From: Cryptomeria japonica
Taxonomy: Eukaryota; Streptophyta; Pinopsida; Cupressales; Cupressaceae
Assembly: GCF_030272615.1 (NCBI RefSeq)
Contig: NC_081412.1
Coordinates: forward strand, 691,930,083-691,994,082
Direction: 5' to 3'
DNA: 64,000 nucleotides
In this document: positions 1-11,197 of the stretch, in pieces
Layout: each line of letters begins with the position of its first letter
How positions within the stretch are numbered: position 1 is the first letter of the stretch
Made by a program: the position numbers and the translations under genes
Notes under the pieces: model-generated
The model's input: the letters and a program-made list of their open reading frames with translations, nothing else
The model's database searches: none
What the model was told of the DNA's origin: nothing

Positions 1-545
1 AAAGTTACAATTAATTTAAATTTCAAAGTTTTACAAAAGTTTGGGTAAAAATTTAAAGTAAAATTTTGGAATTAAAATCAATTCTAAAATGGTTAGAAGT
101 TTAATAAAAAAATTGTAACTTCTGGATCTTGTGGAAATTGACCCGGAAGGCTAAGAGGAGTCAAAATTGGTGTGAGTATGAAATTGTAGATGCTAGAGAT
201 CCGAAACCTGGGACTTTGAAGTGACTAAGCTCCCAAAGCTGCACAATGTTTATTACAAAGTTTGTCTGAATGTGAAACCAAGAAAGCGAACCATTGATGA
301 TTAGGGCAACATGAGAATAAAAAGTAAAAACATGCCTCTATAAAAATGAGAGGTGCACAAGAACAAATAATTGGAGTGTGATTCAATTAGAGAAAGGCCA
401 AGCTAAGACATCACCAATTCCGCTAAGAAGTAGATAACGGCCTCCTCCGATCTTATGGCAAATGATATTAAGAAATTATTGTAGATCAGTCTGTAAAGTT
501 GTTTGGGAACTACACTGACCAATCACCCATCAAATAAATGACTTC
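1..545. other. Left internal part of element D, no confident coding
   Basis: No long reading frame is present. Short translated stretches such as KLHNVYYKVCLNVKPRK near 231-290 suggest decayed coding sequence, but I cannot assign it. The recognisable ORF X homology begins at about 540 with IKKLGDNFND. Confidence 0.4.
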
Positions 546-3032
546 ATCAAGAAGTTAGGTGATAATTTCAATGATATCATGGATGACTACTTCAGTAAAT
601 TTCAAGAGAAAATGCATAATAGGTACCGAATTCCACCCCAGCTAGTGGAGAAATACAAAAATGACATATGTTTTGAAGTTGACACTGATTATTGTTATGT
701 GAATGCTGTGGAACCGAGAACTCAATCTTTGTCACCTATGGGTTACGAGATTGATCTTGACATCACACAATGGCAAATTAATGCATTTCTTACATTACCA
801 AGGCATGCTATTGAGCTAAGGTATGGAACCTATGATGAAATGAAGGAAAAGGTAAAAATGAGTATTATAGTACCCAAAGCTACAAGAAAGGCAACAAAGA
901 TGATAAAGGCATTGTTGGAGAAATTCAGAGAAGACTCTTCCTCTACACCTGTCAAAGGCACCATTGCCATTACCAAAGATGAATTTGAAGCCCAAGAGGC
1001 AGCAATAACACTAAGCACTGAATTGCCTAAGGGAAAAGTGTTGAAGAGAAAGAAACAGGACACATCAAAGGCCTCACCGACTCCACCTCCAAAGCGACCT
1101 AACACTAGAGCGTCTACAGCTTCACCAAGTAAGAAAACAAAGAGTGTTACTACTCCCAAGGTAACAAAGACCTACAAGAAATCTACCCAGAGACTCATTT
1201 TGGCAAAAGAGTCTAGTGATACCGAATCAGAGGATGCAAACAAATTTCAAATTGTCAAAAGCAAGAAGGTAAATGTACATAGTGTTGAAAACTTCTATGC
1301 TAATCTGAAAGAATATGGAGGATTTGGTTCATTTAGATATGTTAAATATGAAACCAAAAATAATGATGAGAAGAGACAAATTGAAGAAGCTGTCATCTGC
1401 ACACTTCTAAAATTTTGATTAGCTCCATTGGAACTAGCAAAGTCACTTCCAAATGAACTTTACTTGCATATTGATAATAGGTGGAAGTATGCAATGGACT
1501 CGGAGAAACAGATCAGAGAAAGAAGTCTGGTTCATGTCAATAGCTGAAATGAAAGAACATCTGACAAACTACAACTCAAAGCTTCTTGTCAAACAAAGAG
1601 CCTTAAAACTGATGAATGGGCTATACATTGAAGTTGAAAATAAGACAAAAGCAAAGTGGTAGGAAATCTTTAAAATCAAGGATGTCGGTGAGCAAGCTGA
1701 AATTAAAATTGTTGATGTCACTGAGCAAGATCCTGATGTTACCGAGAAAGACCTTGCTGACACCATTCAAATAGATGAAGATGTCATGAATACAGAGGCA
1801 CTAGAACAAGAAATGATAGAAGGCAATGCATATGCAAAACTTGTATCTAGTGAATTAGTCTTGGAACAAGTTCAGCCTTATCCACCGGTCATGCAACCTA
1901 TCTCAACCGAAACTCCTCATGACATGGATCAAGGAACCGAAGGTCTCAAGTCTACAACAAGAGAAGGTACTACTCAAGAACAGACATCTCAATCACCTTC
2001 TAGCACTAAGAATGTTGCAACTGAGACATCGAATACTGAGACACCAAAGGACTCTACAGAGGCTAAAGAAACCAATCAAAGTGTTCCCTCTACCGAGCAA
2101 CCTACTGAGGGTCATCAAGCATCACAAGCCATTGTCTTAGTTCGGTCGATAAAAGGTAAAGAAAAGAAGATGAAAAAGCATAGTTTTAAAGTTGATTTGT
2201 CAAAACCAATAGTGTTGCCCAATGTAGACATCAAAATTAAATGGGCAAGCACTAATTGATTTCGGTGAACTATGCAAAGCAAAGCCCAAACAAGAGAAGC
2301 AAATGGCCATTCAAAAGAGAAATAAGGTACTTTAGAAGGTGAAAGAACTCTTAATAGATATACTACCTAAAGCTACAGTATCAACTGATGTAGCCATCCA
2401 CACTCAACCGGATGAACTCCTACCAAAGAGAGAGACATCTGGAGTTGATGCATCAGAGTATTTGAGCAAGCTAAAAGACAAAGAGCTCAATGCAAAAATG
2501 ATAGAAAGCTATAGCTATTGGCAAAGTTAAACTTGTCAAATTCATTACTGAGTTGACTCCTCAACTCAAGCACATTCTTTATTTATTTCAAAAACTCTGC
2601 ACATTTTCTTTATTCATTAAATACATTAAAAATAAAACAGAGACAATTGAGAAAGAGATCACTAATCTCTCAAATAAGTTGACCATAGAGCCAAATTCAA
2701 TTCAGAATTTTTATACAAAGCTACAACAACTCATGGCTCAACAATTAGACCTAAGAAATGAAGAACACAAGATCAAGATGGACATAATGACACTTTAGAC
2801 ATTATTGCTTCCTCATCTTTCATCCTTCCAAGAACAGATCAACTGAGCCACCTCCTTATCTACTACATAAGAGGGAAGCACTCTAGATGGCTTAATATCA
2901 TTATTGGCTGATATTCAAGCACATAATTATTTAATGGACAATGTAAAGAATGCACTCTCTGTCACTCTCACCAAAGCATGAACCAAGTACAAATCCATTT
3001 TTGATCAGTTACCACCCCCGAATGGTAATTAA
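546..3032 (+). pseudogene. ORF X of element D (unknown protein, broken)
   Basis: Function unknown. The frame is open from about 546, through a convenient ATG at 579, to a TGA at 1416. It continues to about 1515, where a frameshift moves coding to 1516-2259. Further remnants in other frames follow at 2282-2530 and 2553-3032, ending with a TAA at 3030. Order: a globular part (to about 1000), a Lys/Pro/Ser/Thr-rich basic linker (about 1040-1250, e.g. 'PTPPPKRPNTRAS'), a mixed alpha-helical part with 'QIEEAVI', a Thr/Glu-rich low-complexity part (1900-2130), and a helical C-terminal part that may form a coiled coil (2600-2800). The same order is seen in element E, where the linker is followed by 'EIEEAIL'. 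No enzyme motif, membrane segment or zinc finger is visible. The N-terminal part present in E is missing here. Confidence 0.6.
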
Positions 3033-3050
3033 GTTTTGATGTTTGTCAAA

Positions 3051-3060
3051 AAGGGGGAGT
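3051..3060 (+). other. Upstream purine tract of element D
   Basis: aagggggagt follows 'gatgtttgtcaaa', about 340 bp before the LTR. Elements C and E have a similar second tract at an equivalent place. Confidence 0.45.
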
Positions 3061-3379
3061 GATATAGTACTAGAGGAATGATAGGAGTAATACAATATTG
3101 GGGAGTGCTATAATATCAAACAAAAGGAGTATAATATATAGGGGGAGTATACTGAGCAGTGAACAGGACAGTAAGCAAAGATCAAGAGCAACACACAAAA
3201 CAGATCACTGAGCATGCAAAATCAAAGTTTTGTACAAGTATATCGATAAGGGGAGTATATCTGGATATATTATTTCATTGACTATTGTATAAATTGTCAG
3301 TATAGTCAGGTTTGCAAGTATATAGATTTTTGAATTATAACTTTGAAAGTAGTTTTTGTCAAACATCTCAACTAATGTC

Positions 3380-3390
3380 AAAGGGGGAGA
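3380..3390 (+). other. Polypurine tract of element D
   Basis: aaagggggaga sits one base before the LTR start at 3392. This is the usual plus-strand primer site of plant copia-type elements. Confidence 0.7.
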
Positions 3391-3391
3391 T

Positions 3392-4528
3392 TGCTACTAC
3401 TTATCAAGTTACCATTAGTTTTATGTCAAAGTTATACTATATACTCTAGTCGATTACTACTATCGAGATATTTAGTCGGTGTGCATAGTCTAGTCGGTTA
3501 CAGAAGAAAGTAGTCTCAGAGCGTAGTTTACACCGAACTGTCTACCGAGTATCATTCTATGTCTACTAAGTGGCAAAGATGACACACCGAGTTGATATAC
3601 ACTGAGTGAAACGTGTTACCAGATTCATTGAACCTAGACATGCATATGAAAACGTGTTACAAGATCGAGGCACATAGAACCACTATTACATTGGAAATTG
3701 CACTTAAAGATTGTATATGATTTTGAGGTCATCTAACCAATGTAATATCTTGCATGGTTATTCATTCAATAAAACATATTTGTAAGATCAAAGCAATGAA
3801 TGGATCACCGACATAAGAGATCTATTTATACATCATGAGTTAAGAATTAAAGTCTGTGTGCATGAGTGTAAGAAGACTATTACAAAGACATAGAGGTCAC
3901 CGAGAAGGTTTTCAGAGAACAGTCAAAGAACAAAGTAAACAGAAGGGTTTACCAAGTTAGTATATGGGTTACCGAGGTATGCTATAAGCAAGGTAATCTA
4001 TTCTGAGCACATAGAATCTGCTATAACATTCCAGATGTAAAGTTGCAGATATTTGTAATGATTTATTGTAATATTTTTGAAGTTGTAAGAGAAACCTTTA
4101 ATAGGGTAAAAGACTCTAATCAAGTCTATAAATTGTAAAGCCTCTAACCAGGTGCAACATTTAGATTAAGTGTTGTAAAATCCTTTAGCAAGGTAGATCT
4201 AACAGATCTTGTTACTCCTAATAGGGTAAGCTATCAAAAATAGCTAAACATGTAGCTCTAACTGAGCAATCTTTATTATTGCAGTAGTGAAGTTGTGGGT
4301 GCCATCCCACCATAGTTTTTCTCTCTAACCAAGAGTTTCTGTGTAACCAAAATATATGTGTTATGGAGTGAATCATGTATGATTATTATCTATTTGTTTT
4401 AGCTTTATATTATGTTACTGCACTATTTGGTTTATGCATAATAGTAAAGTTATTATTGAAGAAAAGTTTTTAAGTACTGATTCACCCCTCCCCTCTCAGT
4501 ACATTAGCTTTCCATATTGGGCCTAACA
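3392..4528 (+). repeat. 3' LTR of element D
   Basis: About 1.14 kb, bounded by TG (tgctactact) after the polypurine tract and CA (gggcctaaca) after the pyrimidine-rich 'cacccctcccctctcagt' typical of the ends of these LTRs. The terminal inverted repeat is imperfect, and the partner LTR is outside the window, so the exact borders are tentative. Confidence 0.55.
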
Positions 4529-5572
4529 CTGAAACCACTCTCAAACATCCTGCCAATATATACATGAAATATAACTTAAATTATAAGAAAGGAAAAAGAC
4601 AAAGCGAAATGTGACTTATACTTAAATGTTATATTTCATGTATATATAGTTTGTTTTTTAAATAAAAGAAAATTAAGAAAAAAAAAAAGGGAAAGGGGAT
4701 CCCATTTCTAAAAATTTCTCACTTTGGTTTGGTTGTAGCTTCGATTTTGGCTTGGGAAATGGCTTGGAGAGCCGACCCTTTGGCTTCGACCTGCAACTTG
4801 AAGGCCAAATCAATCTTCATATAAAATAATGACTTCAAAAATATATCTAAACACCAAATTTTCAGAATTTTTTTAAACAATGAAAACCCATTATAGTAGA
4901 AAGCCTAGATTCTAAATATGTATTTTTTTTTAGAAAATGGATTAATATTTTTATTTTAAAAATAATTATTAATGAAAGAGCTCCATAAACTTGAAATAAC
5001 AGGGTTTTTTAGTTTTTTAATAACTTTTTTGTCTCTAAGTTTCCTGGAAAAAAAACTATATGGCATCAAACTAGAGACAATTCTATACAGTTTAAAAAAA
5101 AAAACCAAGAAATGTTAAGTTTAGGTCAAATTATGGTTTCCGTACACAAGAATTTTTTAAAACAATGATTATGCCCAATAAAAAATTAACAACAAAAAAA
5201 TATGTAGAAAAAAATTACAAAAAAATAATCTCATCAAAGCTGAGTGAGTTATAGATCTTTTCCCAAAAGGTTTTATAAAAATACTTTCATTTAGGTCAAA
5301 TTATGCTTGTCGTACATGGGCATGGTATTGTCCTGAAAAGTGACTTTTAAACTATAGGTTTTTGTAATGCCTATTCAATCTTCATTTTTAAGATCTAGGT
5401 ATTAAAATAAATTACATATTTGGAAAGTAGACTTCTAGCACTAGATTTTCTATTATTGAATTTTTTCAATATTCATTGTTTAAGTGCCTTAGATATTTAG
5501 GTCAAATAGGATGAAATAAAAAAAAAGGGAAAAAACTTTCACTTTTTGGCCAAAAAGTGGACACAACTTCTT
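4529..5572. other. AT-rich intergenic stretch, no gene
   Basis: No coding potential. It holds an inverted repeat at 4556-4647, poly-A runs near 4678, and two imperfect copies of a roughly 30-bp segment beginning 'taggtcaaattatg' (about 5118 and 5292). These may belong to an unrecognised old repeat. Confidence 0.5.
4556..4647. repeat. Inverted repeat, possible MITE remnant
   Basis: The arm atatatacatgaaatataac (from 4556) is repeated as its exact complement ending at 4647. Imperfect pairing extends each arm to about 30 bp, with a loop of about 30 bp. No clear target duplication. Confidence 0.5.
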
Positions 5573-6535
5573 GCATGTACTCTGTGCAGATCTTCATTTT
5601 GGTTGCGGTAATAGAGGCAGATGATTTGAGGTTTGAGGCAGCTTATTCTATAATCCTAGTATCTAGTATCTATTCATGAGAGAGATTGAAGGTCTGGTAT
5701 CCAGTAATCCAGGTATAACAGAGTCATTTTGAAGTTAAGTGATGTAACATGTGATCCAAAATCTTTGGGATGATTTCGGTGATTGGTTTCGAGTTAGAGG
5801 AGATGGGGACAACACATGCGAATTTTTCTATCATCTTGTTTAGGTCTGCATAGGGATTGGTAATCAGATTGAGCCGACTTGTTGGTACATGTTTCATGTT
5901 GCGTGTTATGTGGTTTTTGGAAGCCGACAGGGGAATTGATTTATTTTGTTGATGTAGATATATAAAACCAATTCATTTCAGCATTTTTAATGGTGGTATG
6001 ACTGTGAGAAGACTGTATGAGAGAATGTGTGAAGTTTTGTGAATGTGATTGAAGGTTTTAGTGCTTCAGTATATGACAATGCAACAAAACAGAGTAGTGA
6101 GACAAAATAGTGGTAGAAGAGCTCTTGAGCTTAATCGGAATTGCTATTTGGAATTAGTAGATGCTATTTTATAGTTCAGACACTATTGTAATCATCTGTA
6201 ATCATTTGTAGGATAGTGAGTCCTCCGGGGATGTAGCCCTCTTTTATTTTTGAGCAGTGAGCCCTAGGCAGTGTGCCTCAATGCAAGTGCATTTCCATTT
6301 TGTAGTATTATCATACTCCTAATAAAAGTATAATAATATTGTGGGGTCTCAATCCTACTGCGTTTTTCCCTTTCCGGGTTTCCACGTAAAAATTACAGTG
6401 TTATGGTTTTGTGGTTGATTGGTTTATGTTTTTGCACTTTACTTTCATTCTTATGCATTTGGTGGTTTAAGAATCAGTTTAATAAATTTGTAAATTGCAG
6501 AATACTAATTCACCCCCCCTCTTAGTGTTCATTCA
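5573..6535 (+). repeat. 5' LTR of element C (left end missing)
   Basis: From about 5573 the sequence aligns with the 3' LTR from about 8008 onward (shared 'gcagatctt', 'gatttgaggtttgagg', 'gtgagtcctccggg', 'aagtataataatattgtgggtctcaatcctac'). It ends in 'caccccccctcttagtgttcatt'. About 180 bp of the LTR start is absent. A sequence join to AT-rich DNA at 5573 marks the truncation. Confidence 0.75.
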
Positions 6536-6539
6536 TTTT

Positions 6540-7643
6540 GAAACTGCTAAAGTTAATGACTCTAGTGAAGATGAACAAAATCCTCCGGTGATAGAGGTTG
6601 ATTCAAAAAAGGAAGCTAATGAGATTAGAGATGGCAAGGGAGTTGATGATGAAAAGGAAGAAGTTACAGGGGAAGCTGTAGATGCAAAAGTGGCAGAGAA
6701 GGAGAAAGGAGGGAAGATAAGCGAATAGACTCTGGTGACAGTGGCAAGAGACACTATAACAGACAAGGGAAAATAGATTGCAACTGGCTCAGATTTCACT
6801 CAAGGGCCAATAGATTTGAGTTTACTATCTCCTATCCAATCACTCAAGTTAGAAACTCTTGCTGAAGAAAAGGCAAGTGAGGACTTACTCAAGTATCAGA
6901 CCGAAGACAAAGAGTTGATAACCTTGGCCACAAATGTATTGGAGAAAATTTTGCCATTCTTTAAGTGTGATTCAGGTGATACTCCCTCCAGTAAGCTTAG
7001 AAGCATGCTTAATGCAGTAGACTCTCATTTTGTGTCTTTGGAGAGAGTGACAAATGATAATGTTTTGACTCAATTTAATGCTATGAGATTGAGGACATTT
7101 TTGAAGACGATTGATGGAGATAGGGCCAACTTGATAATTGTTATGAAGAGAATACAAGATGCATTAGATGAAGGCAGTCAAATATATAAGTCATTTCTAA
7201 TTTTTCCTAAGTTTACTATTGACATTGACAAGAAAATAAAAGAGTGTGAAGGGTAGTTAGCTAGCATATCTCAATCCTATGCACCTCAATCAGTCCCTTG
7301 TATAAATTTGAAAGCTCAGGTTATGGGTATACTTGATAAGATTAAGAGCTTAAATCAGGAAAAGGGCAGAATTTCGGGCAGAGTGGAAGAAGTAAGAAGC
7401 CTTATCACTCCCCGACTAGATACATTGATCAGTAGTAAGAAATATGCAATGAATTATTTGAATAAGAGTGTTTCGATAGATCATAGAGGAGTAGAGATGC
7501 ACACCTATCTTTTCAGTGGTTTGATCAATATTTTGGAGAGCTTGAAGAAGGGTTGGGATGTTCACCTACAAAAATTTGAAAATATTTGCAAAAATTGGCA
7601 GATATTTTCAAATTTTTGTAACTGTGTACACTCTTGTATATAA
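6540..7643 (+). pseudogene. C-terminal part of ORF X in element C
   Basis: One reading frame runs from the LTR joint to about 7566 (or the stop at 7643), with in-frame stops at 6726, about 6774 and 7254. It opens with a Lys/Glu/Asp-rich region (6560-6720), then a helical region. It ends with 'LITPRLDTL' and 'LFSGLINILESLKKGWDVHL', which match 'LVSPKLDSL' and 'FLSGLASISKTFKTGWDTYL' at the end of ORF X in element E. That match is the basis for calling the elements related. Function unknown. Not a gag or pol domain that I recognise. Confidence 0.65.
7568..7619. repeat. Perfect 18-bp hairpin at the ORF X end of element C
   Basis: acaaaaatttgaaaatat (7568-7585) is followed after 16 bases by its exact complement (7602-7619). 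It lies just after the conserved GWDVHL codons and before both purine tracts. Confidence 0.8.
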
Positions 7644-7677
7644 ATTTTGGCGAATATCCACCTTTTCCATTGATGTC

Positions 7678-7824
7678 AAAGGGGGAGAGAGAAAAGTTAA
7701 AAATGGTGTATATTCTCAAGGGGAGCTTGTTGAGTCTTGGAGATTTTTGAGTTTTGGAACTGTGCAATTTTGTGTGTACAGTGTCATTTTTCACAGTGTT
7801 GCAATCAATTCCAAAGGAGAAGAT
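7678..7824 (+). other. Two purine tracts before the 3' LTR of element C
   Basis: 'caaagggggagaga' (from about 7677, after 'ttgatgt') and 'ccaaaggagaag' (7811-7822) next to the LTR at 7825. The second is the expected polypurine tract. The first mirrors tracts in D and E. Confidence 0.55.
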
Positions 7825-8766
7825 TGTTGGCAAGAGACACTATTCTAATGAAGATTTATCCATGAGAGATGTTTAGGAGTTATCATTGATGGAAAATTAG
7901 TTCAGAATCATATCTGGTATACGTAGATTTGATTTACCGAAAGTTGTATTATTCATTAGGTATAAGTCTGGAAGGTGGAATACAGTATCTAACAGAGTAT
8001 GAGTACATTATGCAGATCTTGATTTTGGTTGTGGTTAAGAGGAAGATGATTTGAGGTTTGAGGTAGTTTATTTTGTAATCCAAGTATCCAGTGTTGATTC
8101 ATGAGCGAGATTGAAGATCTGATATTCGGTAATCCAGGTAGAAAAAAGTCATTTTGAAGTTAAGTGATGTAACGTGTGATCCAGAATTTTTGGGATGATT
8201 TCAGTGATTGGTTTTGAGTTAGAGGAGATTGGGTTGCCACGTGAGAAGTTTTTTTATCATCTTGTTTAGGTCCACATATGGATTGGTAATAAGATAATTG
8301 AGTCGACTTGTTGGTACACGTTTCATGTTGCATGTTATGTGGTTGGAATTGATTTATTTTGCTGATGTGGATATATAAGACCGATCCATTTGATAATTTT
8401 GAATGGTGGTATGAGTGTGAGAAGACTTTATGAGTGAATGTGCTAAGTTTTGTGAATCTGATTGAAGGTTTTAGTGCTTCGGTATATGACAGAGCAACAA
8501 AATAGAGTAGTGAGATAGAACATTGGTAGAAGAACTATTGAGCTTAACCGGAACTACCATTTGGCATTAGTAGATGTTATTCTTCAGTTTAGACACTACT
8601 GTAATCATTTGTAATAATTTGTAGGACAGTGAGTCCTCCGGGTTGTAGCCCTCTTTTGTAGCTCTAGGTAGTGTGGCTGAATGTAAGTGCATTCCCCTTT
8701 TGTAATATTATCATACTCTTGATCAAAGTATAATAATATTGTGGGTCTCAATCCTACCATGGTTTT
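7825..8766 (+). repeat. 3' LTR of element C, first segment
   Basis: Starts tgttggcaagagacac after the polypurine tract. It is cut at 8766 by the 5' LTR of element E, and the LTR sequence resumes at 39421 ('tccctttctgggtttcca', compare 'tccctttccgggtttcca' at 6367 in the 5' LTR). Confidence 0.8.
8762..8766. repeat. Target site duplication of element E (left)
   Basis: gtttt, repeated at 39416-39420 just after the other LTR of element E. Confidence 0.8.
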
Positions 8767-9619
8767 TGTTGGAAATTGACACCCATTTGGATTCATTTTG
8801 TTGTCATTGATGGCAACAAGATCAGATGGAAGTCATATACCAACATTAGGAGGCATTTACTAGAAGACACTGACACCGACATCGGCATCAAGTACTTCAA
8901 GGAAGCTAACATCAATGAATATTTATCTAGAAAATCATTGTGTAATTATTGTCAAGGCCAAAAATTGAATATCTTTTGTAATGTATTGTAAGCCGACATA
9001 GGGCATATTGTTTGTAAGGGTGTATAGGTCAGTCTGGTAGGTCATTTTATAAAGTGTGACATAGGAGAATAATAGCAGAACTATTGATGCGAATAATATA
9101 TATGTAGAACATTTGTATGCGAATGTTATATCATGCAATGATCTGTAAATGTTTAGTAAGACATTCTTGGAGGGAAGGTGATACCGATAGTAGTGTTCAG
9201 GGTTTATGAACTGGTACAGAGAAAAGGTAGAACCGAAACTCTATTTGGCATAGCAGATGTATTTTGTGAGTTCATTTTCATTGTTTTACTTTAGCAGAAG
9301 CTTGTAGTAAGTGAGACTCTTTAGTGATGAGCAGTGTGCCTTCTTGCATGTGCAGACCCCATTATATGTAACATCTTTTCATATGGCTAGTGAACTAATA
9401 TTGTGGGTCACAAATCCCACCATGGTTTTTACTCTTTGAAGTTTTCCACGTATAAATTGTATGTGTTATGGTTTTCATTCATGTGGATAGTTTATTTGCT
9501 TCAAGTTATATGTTTATTTGTTTGCCGGTTTATATGTGTATGGTATAAAAAGATAAAATCTTATCTTACTAGCAGAACACTAATTCACGTCCCCCTCTTA
9601 GTGTTCTTGGATCCCAACA
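8767..9619 (+). repeat. 5' LTR of element E
   Basis: 853 bp, from tgttggaaattgacac to ggatcccaaca. It aligns with 38525-39415 throughout, including 'aggtgatacc', 'actctatttggcata', 'gagcagtgtgcc' and the end 'cagtgttcttggatcccaaca' (cttagtgttc here). Confidence 0.9.
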
Positions 9620-9621
9620 AT

Positions 9622-9633
9622 TGGTATCAGAGC
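9622..9633 (+). other. Primer binding site of element E (tRNA-iMet)
   Basis: tggtatcagagc starts three bases after the LTR end (9619). This is the classical initiator-Met tRNA primer site of plant copia elements. Confidence 0.9.
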
Positions 9634-9693
9634 TTGGTACCTCGGAAGAAGTTTAACAGCTTGAGGAAGGTCCTAAAACTGGAATCATTGAAC

Positions 9694-10832
9694 ATGGCTA
9701 TGGAGAAACAACTTGAGATGGCTCTTGAGGATTATGATGCTAAAAGGATGAAGAAATTGAAACCGAAAGATGAATTGAATTCTGCAAATGAATTCATTCT
9801 TGTCCTGCAAGAAAGGTTATCATTAGCTCAAGCCAAGAGAAAGGAACTTTTGCAAAACCTAGATGATGAGGAGAAAAATGAACTTAAGGAACAATGTCAA
9901 AAAATAAGTCAAGCAAGCATGCTCATGAAGAATGAAATGCAAGACTTGACTATGAGGTTATCAAAAGATATTGAGGACGGAAAGAAGAAGGAAGATAATC
10001 TTTTTATATCTCCGAAGAACAAATTTGATGAATGTGGTAGTTGACTCATGAGAATAATCTATTGAGAACTGATTTGGCACACTCCCAAAACAATGAACAA
10101 GAGCTTGAAAGACAAATAACTATTATGAGAGATGATTTGACTACTGCAAGTGAGTATAAAGAAAAATTTAGGATTAGTTTTGCATAGTTGGATGATTTAT
10201 TGAAAAGACAAAGGGAGAATGATGATTCTAGAGGACCTGGATTCATACAAGGTGAAAGCTCTAGTACTGCAAATGAAGATCAGACAACCGGTATGCAAAA
10301 CTCATCAGACTAAAAGAAACCGGTAAGACAATCTAATTATTATAAATTCAATGGTAGATGCTTTGTTTGTAATAAATTTGGGCATATGGCTAAACAATGT
10401 AGAAATAGAGAAAATCAAAACTACAATTATGTTTATGGTCAATGCACAAATTGCAAGAAATATGGTCATACATTAGAAGATTGTAGAATGAATGTTAAAT
10501 GTCATGCATGTTGAAATTTTGAACATTTTGCTAATCATTTTAGGTCAAGGAATGACACCGGATATGTTAAATAAATTCAAAAGAACAATGTTACATGTTA
10601 TGCATGCAACAAAATAGGTCATATTGCTAAGTACTGCAGAAGCAAGACTCAACCAATTAGCAATGATAAAGATAATGAGAAAGGAAAGCACAAGGTAGAT
10701 GAAATACAACAAGATCACACCAAGAGATGGGTAAGAAAATATGAAGAACCAAGTGGAAATGCAAAAGCACTGGTAACTCCATTAGTAGAACAAAGCATTC
10801 CTACACCAATAGGAAATTCTATCGGTAACTAA
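9694..10832 (+). pseudogene. Gag-like protein of element E: coiled coil plus zinc knuckles
   Basis: From the ATG at 9694, a Glu/Lys/Leu-rich coiled-coil region of about 115 residues runs to 10044. A frameshift near 10030 moves coding to another frame to the TAA at 10830, with several in-frame stops. That part contains 'LDDLLKRQR', resembling a motif before the zinc knuckles in many plant copia gag proteins. It then has CX2CX4HX4C knuckles: CFVCNKFGHMAKQC (about 10363), CTNCKKYGHTLEDC (about 10446), a degenerate CHAC...H unit (about 10503) and CYACNKIGHIAKYC (about 10598). The N-terminal capsid part usual in copia gag is missing, because the frame starts only 60 bp after the primer site. Role inferred: RNA binding and packaging. 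Confidence 0.75.
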
Positions 10833-11197
10833 GGCATAGGCCTTAGGGGTTGGAAAATTCATTGCATATCTTGCATATTCCCCTAGAGGAGATCATAATA
10901 GATCTTGAGAGTCGATTTCATCATTATTGAAGGTTCACCCGACATAAGACTATGAAATTGACATCTGGTAGGGTACACCGTAAAGCATTGATGATAGAGA
11001 AAGATTAGGGTTTATTCATTGATAAAAAGGGAAAGTGGATTAATTTTCACTCACCCTGCATTCAAGCATTCAGAGTGAAGTAAAGCCTAATTTCAGGCAA
11101 ATTAAGAGCGAGCAAAGGCATTCTGAAAGGATTTTGAGCAGTTGTCTGAGAAGCACTCAATCTTCCACTAGCGTTCATTTTTAGGTATTCTTCGAAA
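10833..11197. other. Spacer between gag and ORF X in element E
   Basis: Nothing coding on the plus strand. A short minus-strand frame here is a shadow of the ORF X start. Confidence 0.4.

Larger units (their letters stand above)
1..4528 (+). mobile_element. Element D: right part of an LTR retroelement with ORF X
   Basis: The window opens inside this element. Its internal region runs to 3391 and a putative 3' LTR to 4528. A polypurine tract (aaagggggaga) abuts the LTR at 3380-3390. The internal protein remains match ORF X of element E (11198-12687 plus 36756-38228). For example, 'EKYKNDICFEVDT' here corresponds to 'EKYSTDICFMVKT' there. No integrase or reverse transcriptase is visible. The 5' LTR and any gag lie outside the window, so lack of pol is shown only for the visible part. 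Family name unknown; copia-type by its LTR end and polypurine tract. Confidence 0.7.

Noticed and set aside
830-1159. Open frame on the minus strand opposite ORF X of element D
   Set aside because: Shadow of the plus-strand coding sequence; no motif, and the plus strand matches element E.
8776-9138. Short frames inside the LTRs of element E
   Set aside because: They fall in LTR sequence and are not kept in the partner LTR at 38525-39415.
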